Part shown: positions 21,554 to 32,484 of the stretch, piece after piece
How positions within the stretch are numbered: position 1 is the stretch's first letter
Layout: each line of letters begins with the position of its first letter
DNA from: Powellomyces hirtus
Taxonomy: Eukaryota > Chytridiomycota > Chytridiomycetes > Spizellomycetales > Powellomycetaceae
Direction of reading: 5' to 3'
NCBI GenBank assembly: GCA_025526995.1
Contig: JAHLKG010000006.1
Coordinates: 1,116,001 to 1,180,000, forward strand
DNA: 64,000 nt
Translations under genes and position numbers: made by a program
Notes under the pieces: model-generated
The model's input: only the letters and a program-made list of their open reading frames with translations
Told to the model about the DNA's origin: nothing
Database searches by the model: none

Positions 21554-22981
21554 ATGGCCCGCTACGTCCCACCACACAAGCGCAATGCTCCCGTCGCCTC
21601 CGAAGCCTCACTGGATGACACTCGGACTTCATCCATAACAACAACAACACACACAGGCATCCCTTCGGACCGTAAAACACCCTCCGATCTCGACTTTTTC
21701 CATGCACATCTCTACTCCCGTTCTCCACTCCTCCGCTCTCTCCACACCAGCAAAGCCGAATTTGAAAAAGACCCCAACGTTGAACGCATGTTTGTCTCCA
21801 ACCGAGCCCATTCCGCCGCTATCACCATCAAACCCGCCACCGTCACCGACACGCCCCCCGCGGCGGTCACGAATTTGCCGTCCTCGCACTTTGCGAACCA
21901 GTTCAAGGGCGCGATGGAGGAAGTTGATATGCATTCGGGCGGGAAGTTGAGAGGTAGGGTGAAACGGTTTTTGGATTTGGGATGTGCGCCTGGTGGGTTT
22001 AGCAAATGGGTCTTGGAGCAGAATGAGATGGCGAATGGGATGGGTGTAACACTTCCACCTGAGATGGACGGGCTGCCGATGATCTTAGAGGGTGTTTTGG
22101 AAGACGATACACGATATGGCTGTATATACCGGGACGTGACGGACCGACCGGCCGAGATCCGATATGTTCACCCAAGCAAATCCACAATCCACATCAACAA
22201 CGCCGATGATGACACCCCACAATGCGACCTCGTCATCGCAGGCTCAATCTACCGGGACCACCAAACAGCCAACCCAGACCGATCCGGCCCACCTCCAATC
22301 CGGGCCCGCGCGCGCCAACTCCTCTCCTTTTCCCAAATCCTCGCGGCCCTCCGCAACCTCCAATCAGGCGGCACCCTCGTCATCGTCTCCAACATGAAAC
22401 CGCACCTCCACAACCTCGAAATCGTCTGTTTCCTCAAAGACCATTTCGACACCCTCATCCCCGTCAAACCGAAACAGGTCCACACTATCCGATCTTCGTA
22501 CTACCTCGTTGCGATGGGCTTTGACTACGACAAAGCTGTAAGAAATAACACTTTCTCTCGACTTGAAGACATCATGACCCGCATTGCGGCTGCGGAAGAC
22601 GAGAAGGGCGTTGAGGGTGTCCTCCTCCTTGATGGAACCGAAAATGAAATCGTTACCAGATGGGGGGACTATGTCATGGAGTTTTACCATCCTCTATGGG
22701 AATCCCAAATTCACGCTATCGACCGAAAACTTGCCGGACTGAGATCGAAAAACAATCAGGAGCGTCGAAATTTCCGAAACAACAACAACAATGCTAACAG
22801 TAGTTACAATTCTAATAGTGGAGGAGGCCACGGAGGTGGCCAGCACCAACAGAAACCCTGTTGGGCGTTCCAGGAGGGACGCTGTCATGACGGCGACTCG
22901 TGCAGGTTCTCTCATGACAGATCGACTGCGGCTGCGCCACCACAACCACAGCGTACGAATGATTGGAGAGGGTCGAGATGA
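21554..22981 (+). CDS. FtsJ-like methyltransferase-fold protein with C-terminal CCCH zinc finger
   Basis: A single exon of 475 residues with ATG at 21554, in the context ACAATGG. An FtsJ/RrmJ fold spans about residues 110-380, with SAM loop 'FLDLGCAPGGFSKWVL' and 'QCDLVIAGSIYRD'. Where active RrmJ-type enzymes have the catalytic Lys and Glu, this protein shows 'GGTLVIVSNMK' and 'RSSYYLVAMGF', so two of the K-D-K-E residues appear replaced. An Asn/Gly-rich linker leads to one CCCH finger of spacing C-x7-C-x5-C-x3-H ('CWAFQEGRCHDGDSCRFSH', about 436-454). Probably an RNA-binding protein that binds SAM or has a changed chemistry; the substrate is unknown. Confidence 0.88.
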   Translation: MARYVPPHKRNAPVASEASLDDTRTSSITTTTHTGIPSDRKTPSDLDFFHAHLYSRSPLLRSLHTSKAEFEKDPNVERMFVSNRAHSAAITIKPATVTDTPPAAVTNLPSSHFANQFKGAMEEVDMHSGGKLRGRVKRFLDLGCAPGGFSKWVLEQNEMANGMGVTLPPEMDGLPMILEGVLEDDTRYGCIYRDVTDRPAEIRYVHPSKSTIHINNADDDTPQCDLVIAGSIYRDHQTANPDRSGPPPIRARARQLLSFSQILAALRNLQSGGTLVIVSNMKPHLHNLEIVCFLKDHFDTLIPVKPKQVHTIRSSYYLVAMGFDYDKAVRNNTFSRLEDIMTRIAAAEDEKGVEGVLLLDGTENEIVTRWGDYVMEFYHPLWESQIHAIDRKLAGLRSKNNQERRNFRNNNNNANSSYNSNSGGGHGGGQHQQKPCWAFQEGRCHDGDSCRFSHDRSTAAAPPQPQRTNDWRGSR

Positions 22982-24344
22982 TTAGGCCTCACCTTCTGCT
23001 CCCCTAATTCTTTTCTCATGTCTCATGATTGTCGTCTATGTGTGATTTGTAGATAAGAGATGGTGCGGTTTAGCCGTTGGAGTTGGCAGTCCCTTCTCCT
23101 ATGCTGTTCGCAAAAACTCCTCTTCGCAGCTCACAAATCCATGGAACCGAAGCAAAATTCAGGATAATAGAATTTCTTATTCTCATTCTACAAACGTCTA
23201 TCTATGACCTCTATAAAAATATACAAGATACCGCCTTCTCTTTTCACCACTTCTTTTCTCAGACTCTCCACCCAGCGCTACACTTGCACTCATCAACGGC
23301 CTCGAAGCACGCACAGCACACACTGACTGGCTGGATCGGTTGCTTGGCCCACGGTTTGGGGATCGCGGGGCGGTTGTTCTTGTTGGGTTGGGTGTGCGTG
23401 CATGGGCTGAATGGCCGGGTCCTGCTCGCGGGGGTGGAGACGCGGGTGGGTGTGGTGGTTGATGGTGTTGATGACATTTCGGTTACTTGTGGTTGAGTGA
23501 TATCGATAGGATATCAAAAATGAGGTTGTGGGCTTGTTGTCTTGTGTTGAATGATGTGTTGTGTTGCGCTGCTTTGTGTTGATGTGGGGGACCAGTCCGC
23601 ACCCCCCTCTCTCATTTATACCAAACGACTCATAATAGGCTGATCCGACGTACTCCCGTCAAATACTGTCATTTGTTGCTTGACAGGTCATCTTTGACGG
23701 CTTGGTAGGATGCACCTGTCAAAATTGTGTCGGATGCGCGAGCGGCCATGTTTCTTTATTTAGAAACACCTGCGAGAGTGGGGGCCTAAATTGGGATTGA
23801 CAGTGAGCTGCGGTTTGCTTTAGAGCTCTGTTTGATGTTCTCTCTGATTCAACCATTCTTTCGCAGTGCATGACATCATGCTGTCGCCCCGGTGATGAAC
23901 TGACGCATGAAGATGTTTCGATGCGTGTTGGATGATTAATATTTTCAACATCTGTCTTCATCGCTGGCGAGTACAGCTATCGTCTCAGTCAACCGAATGA
24001 GGTAAAGGGTATTATTGCCAACGGGCCCTCTTCGGATGCTCTCCATGTGTGTCACCTCATTGATGCTTCTACCACTCCGACGCAACGCTACGATAGCAGC
24101 ACGCTGTGTGGGGTTCAGGGGTGCCATGATGCATGTGCAATGCCGCAAGAGATCTCGAGATCTCTTTTTTGAACTCGTCGCTGGCAAGCTATTATATAAG
24201 CGTGTACGTCAGCGCGATCGGTTATAAATGCACTGTACAGACGCGACAACATGTTTTTACCTCAATTCTCAGTTGCGCACCCACAAGACGTTCAACAGCA
24301 GCAACAATAGCCGCATCAGTCAGATATACACCCCACCTTAGTCC
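22982..24344. other. Intergenic region, no gene recognised
   Basis: About 1.36 kb with only short frames lacking motifs. Small repeats of TGACAGGT/TTGACGG type occur near 23677-23701, and AT-rich DNA with TATAAAAATATA lies at 23211-23222. Confidence 0.55.
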
Positions 24345-25439
24345 ATGAGCGGCGGTGATTCCGACGACGAAGCCGCTTATCACCATCCCACCCACTACAA
24401 GCACCACGACGACCGCCATGGTGCCGACGAACTTTTCGTCGCGACAACCGCCCAGTACTTTGAAGACGAAGAGCATCCGACCCCATACGGCCCAAACGCC
24501 GAACCAACCATCTCACCATTATCACCACCAGATGATTCAGACGATGATGAGTACTATGGACCGGTGCTGCCGCCGGAAAAGCGGAGACGGATTACCGCTG
24601 ATGAGGAAGGCGCAGGTGACGACGAGGACCAGGAGGAAGGTGCATGTACTGAGGAGACTCACGGGCATGACGATGATATCCCACGATGTTCGATCTGCCT
24701 GGACGTGTTCACGGACCGTACGTCCGTTAGTCCCTGTTTCCACTCATTTTGCCTCGATTGCATTTCGCAATGGGCTCTGTGCAGTCGCAAATGTCCGCAA
24801 TGCCGGCAAGTCTTCACATTTGCGGTCGTGCACGGTAGAAACGAAGGGGATGAGCATGTCAAGCTTGTCTTCCCGAACCTGACAGCCAAGAAAGCACCAC
24901 CAGCTCCACCTTCTTCTTCTTCTACTCTCCCTCGCGTGCAGCAGGACGTGCGATCACCCCGCGCCGCTCGCCAACGAATCAGCCAACGTCGCACCCCACC
25001 GTCACCATCGAATCGCCGCAACTGTATGCTACATGGCGACGAGAAGCGGCGGTTCATCTACACTCATCACCTACGCGCCAAACACGCCGGCATCAACCCG
25101 TACTCCAAATGCAAAGAAGTCTCCCCCGCCGAATTCACCCGCAACCCTTCTCTCCTCCGCAAACTCGAGCCCTGGATCACGCGCGACTTGAAAGCAGTGC
25201 TGAAAATTGAGGATGTGGAGATCCTCACTGCGGTGGTCCTGACCTGTATGCGCAACTATGATTTGAGAACGGAGGAAGGGCTGGTGTATTTGCAAGAATA
25301 CCTTGGCGACCAGGCGGAACATTTTGTGCATGAGCTTTGCTGCTTTGCGAGGAGTCCGTTTAATATGGACGTGTATGATGGTATTGTGCAGTATGAGGGG
25401 TTCACCAGTGCGCAAGCCTCTTCCTCTCGTAACGGATGA
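24345..25439 (+). CDS. TOPORS-like RING-type E3 ligase
   Basis: A single exon of 364 residues. An acidic N-terminus precedes a C3HC4 RING (residues about 117-160: 'CSICLDVF...CFHSFCLDCISQW...CPQCRQ'). The C-terminal domain matches TOPORS: 'NPSLLRKLEPWITRDLKAVL' and 'AEHFVHELCCFARSPFNMDVYD'. TOPORS family proteins are nuclear RING ligases active with ubiquitin and SUMO. The long Ser/Arg tail of animal TOPORS is absent, so this is the compact fungal form. No introns. Substrates are unknown. Confidence 0.88.
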   Translation: MSGGDSDDEAAYHHPTHYKHHDDRHGADELFVATTAQYFEDEEHPTPYGPNAEPTISPLSPPDDSDDDEYYGPVLPPEKRRRITADEEGAGDDEDQEEGACTEETHGHDDDIPRCSICLDVFTDRTSVSPCFHSFCLDCISQWALCSRKCPQCRQVFTFAVVHGRNEGDEHVKLVFPNLTAKKAPPAPPSSSSTLPRVQQDVRSPRAARQRISQRRTPPSPSNRRNCMLHGDEKRRFIYTHHLRAKHAGINPYSKCKEVSPAEFTRNPSLLRKLEPWITRDLKAVLKIEDVEILTAVVLTCMRNYDLRTEEGLVYLQEYLGDQAEHFVHELCCFARSPFNMDVYDGIVQYEGFTSAQASSSRNG

Positions 25440-25540
25440 GGATATGTAAATAACAATGACTCAAACGTTGTGTCATTGCGACGAGCAGAAACTCTGTCAA
25501 ACCTCGAGCAGTTGAAAAAAATCTATCAAGCACCAGCAGG

Positions 25541-25786
25541 ATGTCATTGGATACAGCTAGACTCCACGACTATGACTATGTCAAAAGATGGCTCTCGGAA
25601 AGCATGCTTGACAGTGGCGAGAAGTTGAAAGTCTCCACGAATGACCCAAACGCATGTATCTGCAGATCCGACCTTATGGGCTGCTTTCAAGGCTCCCCAG
25701 TAGGAGAACCGTCCGAATTGCAAGGTGGACGGACACTGGAGCCACAACCCATTCTCTCATATGACACAACCAAATACAATTCATAG
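25541..25786 (+). CDS. Small uncertain open reading frame (81 aa)
   Basis: An ATG at 25541 opens 81 residues with mixed composition and two Cys ('CICRSDLMGC'), immediately downstream of the TOPORS-like gene. No family resemblance, signal peptide or membrane segment. It could equally be 3' UTR. Listed only because the frame is longer than chance neighbours here. Confidence 0.15.
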   Translation: MSLDTARLHDYDYVKRWLSESMLDSGEKLKVSTNDPNACICRSDLMGCFQGSPVGEPSELQGGRTLEPQPILSYDTTKYNS

Positions 25787-26067
25787 AACAATGTTGCAAA
25801 AATTACGTATTTATTTTGCACAGAACCGAAAGGGGTGATTATATACAATTTCGTTCAGGCAAGCAAAACAGCAGCGGGGCGCCACCAACGTTAACATAAA
25901 AATGTTTGGCGGACTCTGTAGGCAGTGTCGTGTTGCATGTGTGTTATGGATCAAATCGGTGGCGGGCGGGGCTAATATCGGAATCATGGTACAGATCGTG
26001 CGCCGGAGAGGATGGTATGTCGTCTATGTGGTGATGTGGTGATGTGCGTGCTTGGACTCCCCGCGGT

Positions 26068-26312
26068 TTAATACTTGAGGATAATGTAGAACGCGTGGAT
26101 GATTCCGGGGATGAAACCGAGAATGGTCAACAGGATATTTATGGCGAGGTCGGATGTGCAGCCGCGCTCAAGGAATACACCCTAGAAGAACACAAGTCGG
26201 TAAGAAATTACGTTTCTCATGTGGATGTTTGTGTATGTTTTTGACAGCTTACGAGAGGAGGCAGGATGACAGCAGCCACGAACTTGAAAATGTCAGTGCA
26301 GGTAAGAGCCAT
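26068..26312 (-). CDS. PMP3: PMP3/RCI2-type small plasma-membrane proteolipid
   Basis: Two exons, 26312-26253 and 26181-26068, giving 57 residues. It has the family layout of two hydrophobic helices: 'FKFVAAVILPPLGVFLERGC' and 'INILLTILGFIPGIIHAFYI', ending in '-ILKY'. Pmp3 proteins (UPF0057) sit in the plasma membrane and limit cation uptake by affecting membrane potential; they are often salt-induced. The 71-nt intron splits the first helix from the loop. A TATAAAA box lies about 115 bp upstream on the coding strand. Confidence 0.96.
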
Positions 26313-26878
26313 TTTGATGTGTGAAGGTCGGGATGAGACGTAGAGAGGAGTGGTGTGGATTGCTGTAGTGTGTGTGTTGGTTGTGGGTGTGTTGAGAGAA
26401 AGCGCAGAAGGCGGGATGTGTGTGGCTTTTATAGAGCTGCCAAGCAAGGGGCCATGAGCAACACGCGCGCGCGACGGAGCCAAGAAAGAGTGTGAAGTGT
26501 AAGTGTGAAGTTACGTCAGGAACCAACGTCATTCCCACTTGATTCATTTCACAATTGCGTTGTTGGCAACTTATTGCCGTTACACACGTGAGGATTCATG
26601 GACACGTGACTGCGAGGTGTGACATTTCGGAGCGCGTCTTATGTGGATAGTGTTCTGCCGGAATTCTCTCGGGCGAAAGGTCTGAACACCCACGTCATAG
26701 CGTCGGAGTACGATGAGAAAAGATCATGATAGTTTGCCCAACCATTTTCATCATTCGTGCACAATTTCCATAGAATGACGTGCGTCGGTTGAATTCAATC
26801 CCCACCCACAATTCATATGACGATTCGCAAAAGTATATTTTTGTATTCTTCTAAAATTTATATTGGTCGCTTTTCCAA
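26313..26878. other. Intergenic region upstream of PMP3
   Basis: Holds the PMP3 promoter and the 3' flank of the Elongin-C-like/LRR gene. ACACGTGA (26582-26589) and ACACGTGAC (26602-26610) are two E-box-like CACGTG sites. No gene seen. Confidence 0.5.
26427..26433 (-). promoter_or_regulatory. TATA box of PMP3
   Basis: TATAAAA on the minus strand about 115 bp before the PMP3 start codon, in the context CTCTATAAAAGCC. The position fits a core promoter with a leader of under 100 nt. Confidence 0.6.
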
Positions 26879-29800
26879 CTATCTATCCTCCTGTCCCACA
26901 ATCCTTCTCTGTCCATGTGCCAAGATGATATATCCCATTGCTCCCCCACCTGCCATCTGGTCCGTCAATCGTTTGTTCATTTCCAAGCTCACCATATTCC
27001 CTGTCAAATCCAAGACCACAATCTTGGCTTCTTGATGTTGTTGTTGTTGCGGGCTCTTGGTCCTTCCCCTCTCCTCCAAGGCTGTCTGCAAGAACCTCAC
27101 ACCGCGATCTCCAACCAAATTGTCACACAGTATAATCTCCTCCAACGCAGTGGCACGGAAGGTCCGCGCCAAGTGTCTTGCAGTGGTATCACCCAGCCGC
27201 TGACTGGAGAGGTCAAGGTGTCGGACAGCTGAGACGGTGTTATTGTTGTTAGTGCCGGCGAGGGCATCAAGTAGGATGGCGACGCCTGCGTCGCCGAGGA
27301 GGCAGTCCGAATCCGATTCTGCGCCTGACAAGATCAGGCGGTTGATGGTAACGAATGAGTTGCTGGTCAGCAGCATTGCGAGGGAGGTTGCAATGCCGGT
27401 ACTGAATGGTACATGGCTCATATTGAATTCCGTAATTCGGACCTGCGTTGCTGCTGTAGTTGTTGATGTGCTTGGTGTTGTTTGTGCTGATTGCTGTGGC
27501 TGGCCCCCATACAACACATTGCAAAACTCCGCAAATGTGCGAGGCAAAATCCGGGTCCTTGAAATACTCAGATTCTGAAATCGTTTGATGCGCCCCGCTC
27601 CGCATACCGCTCTTCCCAAATGTGTCAATGACGCATTGATATCCATATCCGAAAAGTCTAATGCCGTGATAATTTTTCTATTTCTATTGTTGGTGTGTCG
27701 CTTGTTAAGTGCATCACATATCGCAATGATGCCCGCAGTCGTCAGATGATTGCCGCTCAGTCCCAAGTCTTCCAAGACCGCCGCGCCCGCCTGCAGGGCA
27801 TTGGCCAAGGCTCTCGCAGCGTCACAAGCTTGAGGGTCATCGGCTAGGACATTTCCCGCCAGATCCAACTGCTTTAATGACTCATTACTGCGGAGGGCCG
27901 CTGCGAGGATAAGAAGTCCATTTGCACCCAACCGGCATGACGCGAGGCGGAGGTTGCGTAACGGTGCTTTTGGTGAATTGATGAGCGAGGCGAGGATTGC
28001 CGCGCCTGAATGGTTGAGTTTTTGGCTGGTGAGGTTGAGTTCGGCGAGGTGGGTCGGGTCAAGGAGGTTGACGAGGGGCGCGAGGGTCGTCCATGGCATG
28101 CCGGCGGGTGACTCAATGATGTGGAGTTTGATGTCGTAGTAGCCTGGAGACGTGCCAGAATGCTGGAGACCGGACCGCGGGTTTTTTCTGGTGGGTGGTG
28201 AGGGTGCCGCGCGGGACGGATCCCATCCGGTTTGCAAATTGGCTAGTTGGCGAGGTGCGCGTGGTGGGGATGCGGAGTCGGTGCCCGGCGGGGACGGCAG
28301 CGGGTTGGCCGTATCTCCTCCATTGCACCCCAGTCTCAACATTGCCAAGCTGTCGACTCTGGCCGCATCCGAGCACGCAAACATCAATTTCAACCGGACG
28401 CCCAACTTGCAGATCTTGTTGAACAAGTCGGCAAACAAGGGATTCATTCCCTCCACCACCACCTCCAAGTATCTCATTTTGGGCATGTCTCTCAAGGTAG
28501 CGATCCAAAACTCGAGCTGGTGCCGGGTCGTTGTCGCTTTGATAGTCAGCCGCAAATCAGTCAAATGCACGGCCTCAGTGTGCATGATGCGGACCAGCTT
28601 CTGTTCCGCTGTGTCGGGCAATTCGCGACGCATACATTCTTCGACATAGAAGCGCACACACATTCCGCGTGCTCTGGTGGCGAGTGACGCACCCACAATT
28701 GGGGAGGGGGGCAGCCCGCGCTGCTCCATGGAAAACCGGGACTGCACTTTCATATAGTTTCGCATCCAGATCGGGGCCGTGTCGACTTCCGTGCGGTCGT
28801 CGTCATGGTTCCGATCCTCGACGCTCTGTAAATTTTTTCGAGTTCCTTTTTCTTTTTTACGTGGTACGGACAAGAGGTCGTATTCGGCGACACAGAGGTC
28901 ACCGATACTGAGCCGTGACAGCACGTTGCGGACCAGCGGACGCAGAAGGCCGCCAAAAGAGCTGATTGCTACATGGGCAAGATGAGCTGCGTCTGAGTAT
29001 ATGCAGAGCTACGACAAGTGTTATCGTTTTGCTCAAACACTTACAGTCAGCATTAGTCGCAGCACAAGCCGCACAAATATCGACCAGATCCGGCAAATCA
29101 AAGTAGACTGCCGCTTCCATGAGTTCAAACAGCAGAGGTATCTGTGGCTGGAACGGTCGAAGAACCAAGGAACCGCTATCGGAGTAATGCAGTTTGTGCC
29201 ACGACCAGTAGAGGTAAGCTACCAGTTCGCTGAGCAGCTCGTGCGAGACCGACGGAAATGTCAGCATGCCGGTCGTGCGTTCGCGAAAAGAGCCTGTCAA
29301 AATGAGAGTATTGTGTTATTATAAATATTATAAACAAGTGATTTTGAAGCATCCACGGTGCTCAATCGAATGACTTACCAGAGCTTTTCGCAATGTGTGC
29401 AACGGTTCCAGACATGAAGGCTATGCTAGCGGGAATGCGATGCACATCAGGACTATCTATCTCTATCTCGTATTTGCTTGCAGTGATGTTGACCCACGGG
29501 TCATTCACGCTAAAATGCTGCTGACAACGGTGCATCAACAGCGTCCTTTCTATAGCCAAGTTGTCAACCAGAACCGTCTTGTTCGGCTTTGATATTGCCG
29601 GCTCGCTCTTCGAGAACGACAGACTCGGGAGCGGACTTGGGCGTTGCGGCAAACCATCGGATCCAGGAAACGTTCCCTCTAACAGCAGGGGCGGCAAATT
29701 TTGTAGCGCCGCAAGTGCCTCCTTCCCAGCCGGCTTGGAATTCGCGAGCCGGGGGCCGGCAGACCGTGAGGGGCGAGCTGGCATCAAGACAGGTACCAGT

Positions 29801-30117
29801 CTTGGGTTCAACCCTGGGTACTTCACCAACGATGCTGCATCCGCGAGGTTGAGGCCGACCTTGATTGTCGCACCCGCATTCCAATGCTGCTTCCCTGCCG
29901 AGTGCGCTGCCGTAACAGTCGCCTCAGATCCATCCACACATTTCCGCCAACTCATCGGTCCGCGCCGTGGCGGTTGCGGCGGGGGAGTCGGTGTTGCATT
30001 GTTACTTTTCTCCAAACTATCACTCGACCCGCTGATGCGGGTCGCGGCTTGATGGTCAAGCAAGTTCATGACTGCATTGGTGCTGTACTTTGCTACGCGG
30101 AGTCCGTCCGAGAGCAT
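26879..30117 (-). CDS. Elongin-C-like (SKP1/BTB-fold) domain fused to leucine-rich repeats
   Basis: Three exons, 30117-29379, 29293-29045 and 28992-26879, all in phase, 1033 residues. After a disordered Pro/Ser-rich N-terminus, residues about 207-330 match Elongin C along its length: 'KYEIEIDSPDVHRIPASIAFMS', a variable loop, 'FRERTTGMLTFPSVSHELLSE', 'VAYLYWSWHKLHYSD' and 'IPLLFELMEAAVYFDLPDL'. A region of unknown fold follows, and then RI-type LRRs from about 640 to 1010 ('LAELNLTSQKLNHSGA', 'LKQLDLAGNVLADD', 'VRHLDLSSQRLGDTTA'). In cullin-2/5 ligases Elongin C links the cullin to substrate receptors, some of them LRR proteins. Here adaptor and LRR lie in one chain, suggesting a fused ligase receptor (inference). 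An in-frame TGA upstream fixes the start. Confidence 0.88.
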
Positions 30118-30500
30118 GGTGTGAGACGTTGTTCATAGAGTGAGCACCGGTGGTGGATGCGAGGTGGGCATAATTTGCGGGAGAAAGCGAGCGAGAGAGC
30201 GCAAGGCGAGCAGCGAGTTGCGGAAGTTGATGGAGCATGAGGGTTGTCATTGAGGGTCTATAGCGTAATGATCTGGGGGTTTTTAGGGGGTTTTTGTTTG
30301 TTGGTCGGAGTTCTTTCCACCGATCGCTGACATCAGCGACGAGCGACGAGCGAGGTGAGACAAAAGAGACGCACGCGACGTGCGCGAACAAAACCTTGCG
30401 GCTCGTTTTCTCAACGCTGTCAGTTATTGCTTGTTGCCCATTACAGCAACATACACCCATCCGTCAGGGAGCCCTGTCACTCTGTTCTACGTCATTGGCC

Positions 30501-32168
30501 ATGCACGCCAGCGTAGACCACCTCGCTCTCGATGAGGGCGAGATAACTGTCAACAGTAAGCATTGTCACACCTCTTCCCGCCAACTACAACTACGAAACC
30601 ATGCTAAATAACCTTCATATGTCTATGTCTCTAGAGCTGAACGAGGTACTGGGCGACACCAGCCTATCATTGACTGAGCTATTGTCGAAAGTCGTCGAGA
30701 CCATAACCACCGCGGTCCCCAACATCAAATCCCGCAACATTATGCGAGTGATATGCGAGCATGCTGTCACCGGTCGTCTGGAAGACGAGGCGTTGAAGGT
30801 CGCTGATCAGTTGAGCGAGTATGATTTGAAGGTGGGTCTTGAAAAGCTATCTGATGCTTAGACCCATATGCGAAGAATTTTCTGCAACGAGGCGAGGGGC
30901 TCACGCATTTCTCGTTCAGGACCCCGACACGGCTTATGTGGTCTACTCGCTCTTGTTGCGCCTGTCTGATGTATGTCCGAATGCGATTCGCCGTCTGGAT
31001 TCGCACGAGTGGCTGGCGCATCTCGTCGACGCGTTGGTATCACATCCCGTTCCTGGTATACATACATGCCTTGACCGTTTGACGAAGGAAGTGCGTACTG
31101 AATCTTGCCCGTCGGTGTAGGACGAGCGGAACAAATTGCGTCGCAACTGCTATGCAAAGTGTGCGACAACCGGGAACTGTCCCTATCAGAGTTGGGTAAA
31201 ATCACTTTTCGCACAATTCCATGTATACCTTTCCCGTTCTGAACCAACGCATCACACACCTCTACAGAAATCTTTAACGAGCGCTTCGTGGAACAACTCT
31301 GCGAACTCATTGAACACACCCGAGAAAGCGAAGACCAGAACTCGGAATACATCCGCACCCTGCTGACCGTGCACGACCAGCTTGCCCAAAAGTACGCCGC
31401 GCGGGCCGTGGTGTCCAACCCCGTCCTGGAAGTCCTGGAAAAGCGAATTGATCATAGCAAAACTCTCACGGAAAACTTCATTCTGCTGTTCAATCGAGCC
31501 GGTACGTGTATTTGATGGGGTGCATCTCATATTTTGCGATCTGAGCGCACTTTGTTGCTACAATGAGCTTATCTATGGTGGGCAGATGATCGCACGCAGC
31601 GCTTGAAAATGGTCAGCTTCCTCGACAACATCCTTCAAAACCCACCAACCCGCAATCTGTTTTACACTAACGACCTGGGCGTCATCCTCGACGTGGTCGT
31701 GCGCGAAACCAAGAACGTCGACGCCGATGACGAGATGGTAAGTAGCGGCCCCTGCTGTAAACCAGTCGGCACTGACATCTCCTTACTCAAGCATGACCTC
31801 CATTTCCCCACCAGCTACACCAAAAGTATATATTCTTGATACCCCTCCTCCTGCATCTCCCTGGCGCCGACTGGCCCCCGCAGCGCAAGAAAGATGTGGA
31901 GAAGCTCCTGACGGGCATTCGGGACGGACCGTTTGTGCGACAGCAGACCCGGGTATGTGCGAATCGCGCACTGAATGGAAAGACAAGGAGAGACAGCGAG
32001 TGAAAGAACGCGAGCACGCCTTGAAACGTTGTATTCGATTGCAACCCCCCGCGCGCATCCGCTCCCGTACCAAAGTGCAATTAACGCAATCGCATAAAAT
32101 TCAACAACAACCGGCCTTCTTCCCGATATTTTCAGGATGATGATGGACTATTTATGGGTAATTGCTAG
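30501..32168 (+). CDS. LDB17: LDB17/SPIN90-family actin regulator
   Basis: Eight exons, 30501-30555, 30635-30831, 30920-31055, 31121-31195, 31268-31501, 31586-31737, 31815-31952 and 32136-32168; phases close at 339 residues. It has the SPIN90/Ldb17 leucine-rich helical domain, most clearly 'FTENFILLFNR'-like and 'RNLFYTNDLGVILDVVVRET' in exons 5-6. The family activates Arp2/3 to make unbranched filaments and acts at endocytic actin patches. This protein is short: it lacks the SH3 and proline-rich parts of animal SPIN90 and ends soon after the core. It is divergent from the Elongin-C-LRR gene across about 380 bp. Confidence 0.85.
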
Positions 32169-32484
32169 GCTTTTTAGACCACATACATGAAGATGTGCAA
32201 ATAGTGCGCAGATAAGAAGCATAGGATAGTTATAACCAGCCGAAATGCAATATAAAGGGGGTGATTTTTGGGACTTCAGTCATAATTGAACGAAGAAGGT
32301 CGGAACCGTGATGGACGTTGCTTACGCGCATCAACAGTCACGTGAACAGAACGACGTAAGCGCACTCACAATCGTCATGGCAATAATTACCCATCGACTT
32401 TCCCCCCGTCGCCTTTGTTGGAAGATCCCTCACACATTCCGCCAACCACCATCACGCACAACAGCCCCCACCTCGCTCGCAAAT

